Assembly (NCBI GenBank): GCA_946482045.1
Contig: CAMLPZ010000273.1
Coordinates: 1 to 5,702, forward strand
Origin: an uncultured Asticcacaulis sp.
Lineage (GTDB): Bacteria > Pseudomonadota > Alphaproteobacteria > Caulobacterales > Caulobacteraceae
Length of the DNA: 5,702 nt
Reading direction: 5' to 3'
Shown here: positions 4,780-5,702 of the stretch, piece after piece
Numbering within the stretch: position 1 is the stretch's first letter
Layout of the letters: the number at the start of each line of letters is the position of its first letter
Notes under the pieces: generated by a model
Seen by the model: only the letters and a program-made list of their open reading frames with translations
The model's database searches: none
What the model was told of the DNA's origin: nothing
Program-made: the position numbers and the translations under genes

Positions 4780-5695
4780 TGCGTACAAGACCCGGCGCGA
4801 CCTGATGAGCGACGCGCCCTATGGTGAGTACGGCCGCACGGCGACGGAAATCGTCACGCCTGAAGGCGTCGTGCTGCCGTTCATCAATGCCAGCTTCGGC
4901 GAGCGCCTGGGCGCGCTGATCATCGACCTCATCATCGTGGTCCTGGCGCCCATAGTGATCTTTATCGCCTGGGTCATCCTGCCTGGCGACCAGATGGGCA
5001 GCAATACGACGGCGTCGGCGATTTTCCAGATCGCCATCATTGCCCTGATGTTCTTCCTGCGCTCGGGCTACTTCATGTTCTTCGAAATGGGACCCAAGGC
5101 GGCGACACCGGGCAAGCGCCTCATGAAGCTCAGGGTCATCGCCCATGACGGTGGCAGGCTTACGCCGGCGGCGGTCTTCACCCGCAACGCTATGCGCGAG
5201 GTCGAGCTCTATCTGCCATTGACCCTGGTCTTTGCCGGGATGGCCGCGCAGAATTCCCTGGGCTGGCTGGCGCTGATATGGGCGCTAGGTGTGCTGCTGC
5301 TGCCGCTGTTCAATCGCCAGCACGCGCGGCTGGGTGACTATTTCGCCGGCACGCGCGTCGTCCATATGCCGCGCGCCAAGCTCAGCTACGACCTGGCTGA
5401 CCTCGACAGCGACCGCCGCCTGGGGCTGAGCTTCACCGCGGCGCAATTGGCCTATGGCGAGATGGAACTCGGCGTACTTGAGCAGGTGCTGCGTGAACGC
5501 AAGGCCCCTGTGATGAAGGCTGTCGCTGACAAGATCAAGGTGCGCATTGGTTGGCAGGAGCCGAAGAACCCGGCCGATATTCCGCGCGATGAAGACTTTC
5601 TGCGCGCCTATTATAGTGCCCTGCGCGCTCATCTCGAAGCCCGGATGCTGCTGGGCCGGCGCCGCAAGGACAAGCACGATCCGGCGCTTAGTTAA
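4772..5695 (+). CDS. RDD-family membrane protein with C-terminal soluble extension
   Basis: A 307-residue protein whose residues 38-200 form an RDD domain: first membrane helix with the signature FGERLGALIIDLIIV (42-56), a second segment about 80-104 followed by TPGKRLMKLRVI (112-123), and a third about 148-181 followed by FNRQHARLGDYFAGTRVV (180-197). RDD domains are usually about 140 residues and occur in membrane proteins, some linked to ion transport; function is mostly unknown. Here a charged tail of about 110 residues follows (198-307), including the helical-looking FTAAQLAYGEMELGVLEQVL and ending in a basic run, GRRRKDKHDPALS. It is probably cytoplasmic and may bind the DUF58 protein or a MoxR ATPase (inference). 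The start overlaps the SpoIIM-like stop by 8 bases. Only seven bases follow the stop, so whether the operon continues cannot be seen. Confidence 0.88.
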   Translation: MADAYKTRRDLMSDAPYGEYGRTATEIVTPEGVVLPFINASFGERLGALIIDLIIVVLAPIVIFIAWVILPGDQMGSNTTASAIFQIAIIALMFFLRSGYFMFFEMGPKAATPGKRLMKLRVIAHDGGRLTPAAVFTRNAMREVELYLPLTLVFAGMAAQNSLGWLALIWALGVLLLPLFNRQHARLGDYFAGTRVVHMPRAKLSYDLADLDSDRRLGLSFTAAQLAYGEMELGVLEQVLRERKAPVMKAVADKIKVRIGWQEPKNPADIPRDEDFLRAYYSALRAHLEARMLLGRRRKDKHDPALS

Positions 5696-5702
5696 AGACC
5701 TC

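Noticed and set aside
2422..5677. Long leftward open frames opposite the operon (such as 3256-3996 and 3997-4788)
   Set aside because: High GC keeps antisense frames open. Their translations are rich in R, Q, H and G without domain signatures, while the plus strand encodes three recognisable families.

Overview
The window looks like a piece of a GC-rich alphaproteobacterial genome, most likely Rhizobiales (Mesorhizobium-like). This is inferred from the protein families and base composition; there is no rRNA or other species marker. It falls into two parts of different character. The left part (1 to about 2400) is accessory in nature: a complete IS5-family, IS427-group insertion sequence and, on the minus strand, a sulfotransferase-like gene with an unusual C-terminal module. 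The right part (about 2413 to 5695) is a compact, GC-rich three-gene operon of the conserved bacterial 'MoxR-associated' type.

Layout. Bases 1-42 may hold the last codons of a rightward gene. The insertion sequence spans about 55-867, with perfect inverted repeats, a two-reading-frame transposase that needs a +1 frameshift, and a CTAG (or TA) target duplication. Its right end lies exactly in the TAG stop codon of the sulfotransferase gene (867-2138, minus). The palindromic target keeps that stop codon, so the gene is not truncated. The 274-base gap 2139-2412 is AT-rich in its left half. It holds a likely leftward promoter, two back-to-back inverted repeats, two GGAAC boxes resembling half of an EcfG-type stress promoter, and a possible small leader ORF.

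The operon encodes a DUF58 (VWA-like) membrane-anchored protein (2413-3729), a SpoIIM/DUF95-type multi-pass membrane protein (3742-4779) and an RDD-family membrane protein with a long soluble tail (4772-5695). Spacing is 12 bases and then an 8-base overlap, so the genes are almost certainly cotranscribed and translationally coupled. In other bacteria these proteins travel with a MoxR AAA+ ATPase and are thought to act together on an envelope process. No MoxR gene lies upstream here; its usual place is taken by the divergent sulfotransferase, which suggests that the region around 2140-2412 is a rearrangement or insertion junction.

Hand counts of single 60-base lines give 37-38% GC at 2041-2100 and 2161-2220, 53% at 1681-1740, 58% at 1501-1560, 67% at 2521-2580 and 75% at 3541-3600. 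No CRISPR array, tRNA, rRNA or plausible new defence system was seen.
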